Part shown: positions 60,275 through 64,000 of the stretch, in pieces
Numbering within the stretch: position 1 is the stretch's first letter
Layout: every line of letters starts with the position of its first letter
Position numbers and translations under genes: made by a program
The notes under the pieces: generated by a model
Databases searched by the model: none
The model's input: only the letters and a program-made list of their open reading frames with translations
Told to the model about the DNA's origin: nothing
Assembly (NCBI GenBank): GCA_900540805.1
Contig: UQHL01000001.1
Coordinates: 124,001-188,000, forward strand
DNA length: 64,000 nt
Direction: 5' to 3'
From: an uncultured Eubacteriales bacterium
GTDB taxonomy: Bacteria > Bacillota > Clostridia > Christensenellales > Borkfalkiaceae

Positions 60275-61288
60275 TTATTCCGCGAATTGCGCCAGAAAAC
60301 GCACGTCGTTTTCGAACAGCGCCTTAATGTTGTTGATGCCGTATTTGAGCATGGCGATGCGCTCGATTCCCATGCCGAACGCAAATCCCGTGTATTCGTC
60401 GGGATCTATGCCGCAGTTTTCCAGCACGCGGCGGTTGACCATGCCCGCGCCGAGCACCTCGATCCAGCCCGTGCCCTTGCACAGGCGGCAGCCCTTGCCG
60501 CCGCATTCCGCGCAGCTTAAATCCACCTCCACGCTCGGTTCGGTAAACGGGAAATAGGAGGGGCGCAGGCGCACCTTTGTCGAGTCGGTAAACATTTTCC
60601 TTGCAAATTCCGCCAGCATGCCCTGCAAATCGCAGAGGGTAATTCCCTTGTCCACCACCAGCCCTTCCATCTGGTGGAACATGGGCGAATGGGTGGCGTC
60701 GTCGTCCGAACGGAACACCCTGCCGGGGGACAAAATCTTGATGGGCGGCTTTTCCTTTTCCATGACGCGGATCTGTCCCGCGGAGGTCTGCGTGCGAAGC
60801 AGCAGATTTTCCGCGAGATAAAAGGTATCCTGCATGTCCCGCGCGGGGTGATCGTGCGGCGTGTTGAGCGCGGTGAAGTTATAATAATCCGTCTCGATTT
60901 CCGGCCCCTCGAATATCTTGAACCCCATGCCCGCAAAGACGTCGATCAGCTGATTTTTCACCAGCGTGACGGGGTGCAGAGTGCCTGCCGAATATTTTCT
61001 CCCGGGCATGGTGATGTCGATACGCTCCGCCTCGTATTTCCTTTCCAGCTCCTTTTTCTTCACGACCTCGGCGCGGGCCTCGAATTTTTCCTCCATGCTC
61101 TGCTTAAACTCGTTGACGACCTTTCCAAAGGTAGGACGTTCCTCCTTGGGCAGCTCCCGCATGCCGCTCATGATGTCCTTGAGCTCCGCCTGAAATTTAA
61201 GCTTCAGCTCGTATAACGCCCTGCCCGTCTCCGTCTTTTGGACGGCCTCGTCGATCTTTGTCTTCAATTCCCGTATCTTTTCCTGCAT
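60275..61288 (-). CDS. pheS: phenylalanyl-tRNA synthetase alpha subunit
   Basis: 337 residues. A long N-terminal coiled coil (MQEKIRELKTKI) precedes the class II catalytic domain: motif 2 near VFRSDDDATHSP, and motif 3 GFAFGMGIERIAM. It charges tRNA-Phe. It is preceded by a T-box leader with a transcription terminator, so it responds to uncharged tRNA-Phe. Confidence 0.97.
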   Translation of the reverse strand: MQEKIRELKTKIDEAVQKTETGRALYELKLKFQAELKDIMSGMRELPKEERPTFGKVVNEFKQSMEEKFEARAEVVKKKELERKYEAERIDITMPGRKYSAGTLHPVTLVKNQLIDVFAGMGFKIFEGPEIETDYYNFTALNTPHDHPARDMQDTFYLAENLLLRTQTSAGQIRVMEKEKPPIKILSPGRVFRSDDDATHSPMFHQMEGLVVDKGITLCDLQGMLAEFARKMFTDSTKVRLRPSYFPFTEPSVEVDLSCAECGGKGCRLCKGTGWIEVLGAGMVNRRVLENCGIDPDEYTGFAFGMGIERIAMLKYGINNIKALFENDVRFLAQFAE

Positions 61289-61302
61289 AACCGTTCCTCC
61301 GT

Positions 61303-61590
61303 TAAAAAAATATACGCCCTGCGCGCCGATCCTCTCGGCGCGCAGGGCGAAAAACTTCCGCGGTACCACCTGCATTCGCGCGGACGCTTAAAAAACGCCC
61401 CGCCTTATTTTATTCCGCCGTAACGCGCGGACCGCGTCGCCGACTACTTGAGGCGCGCGCCCCGTTCCCCGACGAAGCTCCAAAGGGAAAGGGAATGCCG
61501 AAAACCGCTCCCCGCCTTTCAGCCCGAGGGCAAGGGTCTCTGTCGTAACGGCCGAGCTTCGTCAATCCCGCTTTTTCATCGCTTCTTGAA
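61303..61590 (-). promoter_or_regulatory. T-box leader of pheS
   Basis: The T-box AGGTGGTACCGCGG is at 61372-61359 (minus) followed by a terminator with a 15-bp stem (61315-61329 with 61335-61349) and a T-run. The base of stem I pairs GACGAAGCTC with GAGCTTCGTC (61563-61554 with 61480-61471). A UUC specifier is expected in the CTTTCCCTTT-rich strand before the 3' arm, but I cannot fix it. Binding of uncharged tRNA-Phe at the T-box would favour readthrough. Confidence 0.9.
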
Positions 61591-61593
61591 AGT

Positions 61594-61622
61594 ATTATAC
61601 CCTTTCTTTTTACAAAAGTCAA
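61594..61622 (-). promoter_or_regulatory. promoter of the pheS T-box operon
   Basis: Minus strand: -35 TTGACT (61622-61617), a 17-base spacer and perfect -10 TATAAT (61599-61594). The -35 overlaps the stop codon of the upstream membrane protein. Confidence 0.85.
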
Positions 61623-62584
61623 TCGTTTTTCTTCTTCCCTTTCCCGTCTTTGCCCAAAAGTTTTTTTCGGCGCAGGTCTTTTTTCTCCGCGTTCTCCTTT
61701 TCCTCGAGCATGCGCGCGTACGCGGCGGAAAATTCCTCCTCGCTCATGCGCTCGACGTTTTCCCGCACGTATTCGGGAATTTTTTTATACGACATCAGCC
61801 GCTTTCCCTCAAACCAGTCGGGGCGGAGCTTCAGCCCGATCAGCGCCACGCCGCAGACAACCGCCGCGCCGATAATGTTTACCAGCATATCCATCATGCT
61901 GTCCTTCAGCCCCGTCCCGCGCAGGGAGGACGTAACGTATCCCCCTTCCGCCCAAACGGGCGCCCCGCCCGCGGTGACGATTCCGTCCTTCCAACGCTGC
62001 ATGTTGGAGGCGCCGATAAACCCCGAAAGGCGGTAAGTGACGGTATCTACGGCATACTCGACAAGCTCCCAGATGTACTCGATGGACAGCGCGAAACAAA
62101 AGCTGAACAGGACGATAAAGAAGGGGGAAAGCTTCACTTTTTTGCTTTCGAGATTGGTGAAGGAGAGCACCACGGAAAAGCCGATAAAGGCGATGATCGC
62201 GCCGCCCGTCGTATGCAGCACCTTATCGAAAAGAATATAATGATCGTAAAAGCGATAGATCTCGCCCAAAATGAAATGAATAAAGATAAAGCAATAGACG
62301 ATGACGGCGATAAAATCGGGAATCCGCACCTTCAGCTTTTTCTGAAAGAACACGGGGATATTCAGACACACGATCGCCAGCACGCACATCTGTATCTGAT
62401 TGATATACGTCTCGAGCATCTCGCCCGAGCCCAAAATACACTTCACGAGGGAATATACCGCCGACGCCGTCACGAGGATCGTCATAATGAGGAGCACCCA
62501 ATACAACACCCGATTTCCCGTATGCTGCTTCACGAGCTTGCGCGTCCTGAAGCCGATCAAATCTTCCTTTTCCGATTCCGTCAT
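61619..62584 (-). CDS. multi-pass membrane protein of unknown function
   Basis: 321 residues with about seven hydrophobic segments. Conserved-looking blocks FDKVLHTTGGAIIAFIGF and ALSIEYIWELVEYAVD (charged residues inside membrane segments) resemble DUF2238-type proteins. The C-terminal 80 residues are highly charged (EEKENAEKKDLRRKK). Role unknown. The stop codon overlaps the pheS promoter. Confidence 0.7.
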   Translation of the reverse strand: MTESEKEDLIGFRTRKLVKQHTGNRVLYWVLLIMTILVTASAVYSLVKCILGSGEMLETYINQIQMCVLAIVCLNIPVFFQKKLKVRIPDFIAVIVYCFIFIHFILGEIYRFYDHYILFDKVLHTTGGAIIAFIGFSVVLSFTNLESKKVKLSPFFIVLFSFCFALSIEYIWELVEYAVDTVTYRLSGFIGASNMQRWKDGIVTAGGAPVWAEGGYVTSSLRGTGLKDSMMDMLVNIIGAAVVCGVALIGLKLRPDWFEGKRLMSYKKIPEYVRENVERMSEEEFSAAYARMLEEKENAEKKDLRRKKLLGKDGKGKKKND

Positions 62585-62608
62585 AATACATCGCTCCTTA
62601 AATAAATG

Positions 62609-62658
62609 CGGAAAAACGGCGAAAAAGCAACCTTTCGTCCTTTTCCGCCGTTTTTCCG
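62609..62658. terminator. terminator between mscL and the membrane protein gene
   Basis: A long stem CGGAAAAACGGCG paired with CGCCGTTTTTCCG encloses a loop of about 20 bases just past the mscL stop codon on the minus strand. T-rich on both strands. Confidence 0.65.
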
Positions 62659-62676
62659 ATGCCCGTCCGTTTTTGC

Positions 62677-63297
62677 TTACCGCTGCTTTAACAGATCGCG
62701 TATCTCCTCCAAAAGCCTGGTATTGGCCATCGCTTTGGCCTCGGCCTCCGCACGCTCGGCGGCCGCCTTTTCTTCTGCGAGACGCGCCTCTTCCTTTTTG
62801 GCTTTTTCGGCTTCCTCCAGCTCCTTACGATATCTTTCCACCGCCTCGTCCCGCGTCAGCCCTTCCCTGCGGTACTTTTTCACGGCTTCCTTTTCCTTGC
62901 GGTATTCGTCCTTCAGCTTGCCCTGCGCCTCGGAGACCTTATTGATCGTCCTGACGATACAAAACAGCACAAACGCGATCAGCAGGAAATTGATAATGGC
63001 GTTGATAAACGCGCCCCAGTCGATATAAATGGACTGCGAGAGATCGAGAAGCCCCGTCGCGGAATCGTAAACGGGCTTGAGCACCGTATAGATATCGCTT
63101 AAGGAATCCCCGCCCATAATCGCGGCGAGCAGCCAATCGATCAAGGGCTTCAGAATGTTGTTGCTGAGCGCGTTGATGATTGCGGTAAACGCGCCGCCGA
63201 CGATGACGCCGACCGCCATGTCCAACACGTTTCCGCGGGTGATAAACTTTTTGAATTCGCCGAAAAATCTCTTGAAACAGTTCTCTTTCTTTTCCAT
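62677..63297 (-). CDS. mscL: large-conductance mechanosensitive channel MscL
   Basis: 206 residues. The N-terminal FKKFITRGNVLDMAVGVIVGGAF is the first membrane helix of MscL, and the second is IDWGAFINAIINFLLIAFVLF. It opens under membrane tension to release solutes. Typical MscL is about 130-150 residues; the extra ~70 here form a long Glu/Lys/Ala coiled coil with two heptad blocks (EEAEKAKKEEARLAEEK). Confidence 0.93.
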   Translation of the reverse strand: MEKKENCFKRFFGEFKKFITRGNVLDMAVGVIVGGAFTAIINALSNNILKPLIDWLLAAIMGGDSLSDIYTVLKPVYDSATGLLDLSQSIYIDWGAFINAIINFLLIAFVLFCIVRTINKVSEAQGKLKDEYRKEKEAVKKYRREGLTRDEAVERYRKELEEAEKAKKEEARLAEEKAAAERAEAEAKAMANTRLLEEIRDLLKQR

Positions 63298-63352
63298 ATG
63301 ATATTTTTCCTTTGCATCGGAAGCCGACTTCCGTTATTTTTTCAATCGCCGC

Positions 63353-63862
63353 TCACAGGAAAAAGGAGCGTAAAAATATTCCGTTATAGTAATACGGATC
63401 GTTTATGATTTCGAAAATAATGCCTATGTACGCAACGATGGCGATAAAAGACAGCACCATCGTCACAATGGAAATGACGATGCCCGCCGTGGCCATTCCC
63501 TTTCCCTCGCCGCCAAGCTCCCCGGCTTTTTTGCTTCCGATAATGCTTAAGATCAATCCGATCAACGGCGCCACAAACGCACAGATAAAGCCCGCCAAAG
63601 CCATAGTGTTGCTCTTGCGTTCGACGGGCGGCTGATAGCCCGCGTTTTGAGGCGCGTAATAGTAAGTACCTCCGTTGGACGAGGAGGCCGCAGGGCGATA
63701 GGCGTCCTTATTTAGGCTGCCGTCGGGATTGACCGCGCGTCCGTCCGCGGGAGGCATCGCGTCGTGGCGGCATACCTTTTCCCCAAGTTCGGTGAGGGCG
63801 CCGCAGTGCCCGCATACCGTGTCGTTGTCGTTGACTTTCGAGCCGCAATGTGTACAAAACAT
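63353..63862 (-). CDS. zinc-ribbon plus DUF4190 membrane protein
   Basis: 169 residues. A zinc ribbon (CTHCGSK and CGHCGAL) is followed by a flexible Ser/Gly/Tyr linker and two membrane helices of DUF4190 type (MALAGFICAFVAPLIGLILSI, with GKGMATAGIVIS between; shown in part). Role unknown; the ribbon is probably cytoplasmic. It has a good promoter upstream. Confidence 0.82.
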   Translation of the reverse strand: MFCTHCGSKVNDNDTVCGHCGALTELGEKVCRHDAMPPADGRAVNPDGSLNKDAYRPAASSSNGGTYYYAPQNAGYQPPVERKSNTMALAGFICAFVAPLIGLILSIIGSKKAGELGGEGKGMATAGIVISIVTMVLSFIAIVAYIGIIFEIINDPYYYNGIFLRSFFL

Positions 63863-63909
63863 ATTCTTTCACCTTTTCCCGATCTTTTTCGTTCCGATCG
63901 TTCTTTATT

Positions 63910-63939
63910 ATTCTACTACACATACGGGTAAATTGTCAA
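63910..63939 (-). promoter_or_regulatory. promoter of the zinc-ribbon/DUF4190 gene
   Basis: Minus strand: perfect TTGACA (63939-63934), an 18-base spacer and TAGAAT (63915-63910). Confidence 0.75.
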
Positions 63940-64000
63940 TAGGTAACGCAAAAATTTTTCCCCTATCCGCAATTTTTATACGTTTTTGCCCCGTTTCGCT

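Overview
The window reads as chromosomal DNA of a Bacillota bacterium, most likely a gut-type clostridium of moderately high GC. Supporting signs are the order rimP-nusA-ylxR-ylxQ-infB-rbfA, the block dgt-dnaG-rpoD-trmK-nif3, comEC next to holA, a T-box leader on pheST, a YlbJ-type sporulation membrane protein, PolC-type domains, and consensus TTGACA/TATAAT promoters with AGGAGG ribosome sites. Nearly every gene is on the minus strand, so the window probably lies within one replichore with the minus strand leading. Only the EAL/GGDEF gene, ylbJ and a small ribbon-helix-helix gene are on plus. The genus cannot be told from the sequence.

Layout. 0-2.2 kb: start of holA and a ComEC that lacks the metallo-beta-lactamase domain, bounded by tandem repeats. 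2.2-11.1 kb: accessory region with a 1885-residue DUF4011/superfamily I helicase/nuclease, then an AT-rich four-gene operon with its own promoter and terminator. That operon encodes a membrane-anchored toxin-like protein, two nearly identical-headed small proteins (candidate immunity proteins) and a trypsin-like protease. 11.1-17.8 kb: the nusA-infB operon ending in nrnA. 18.0-21.3 kb: a large EAL/Cache/GGDEF c-di-GMP protein whose promoter carries an 11-C tract between -35 and -10. 21.3-27.3 kb: a polymerase-less PolC-like exonuclease, ispG, nrdR, a GNAT enzyme, rarA and a patatin. 27.4-30 kb: a repeat lipoprotein and ylbJ. 30-36 kb: phenylalanine biosynthesis, coaD, rsmD, folate salvage and alr. 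36-42 kb: the macromolecular synthesis block. 42-48 kb: an MBL hydrolase, an FAD dehydrogenase with an attenuator-like leader, a small RHH protein and a three-gene glycosyl/acyltransferase operon. 47.5-50 kb: a gene-poor stretch and an ABC-F ATPase with a leader peptide and terminator/antiterminator. 50-53.4 kb: a Rad52-like annealing protein, a second MBL paralog and small genes. 53.4-61.6 kb: efp/pepP and a T-box-controlled pheS-pheT-truB-ribF-nfo-like operon. 61.6-64 kb: membrane proteins including mscL.

The most promising unusual items are the toxin-like/duplicated-immunity/protease operon at 8.0-11.0 kb, the probable phase-variable promoter at 17.89 kb, and two attenuator-type leaders (49.6-49.8 kb for ABC-F and 44.2-44.3 kb for the FAD dehydrogenase). 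No tRNA, rRNA, CRISPR array, insertion sequence or complete prophage was seen. Family names come from recognising motifs by eye; no database search was run.
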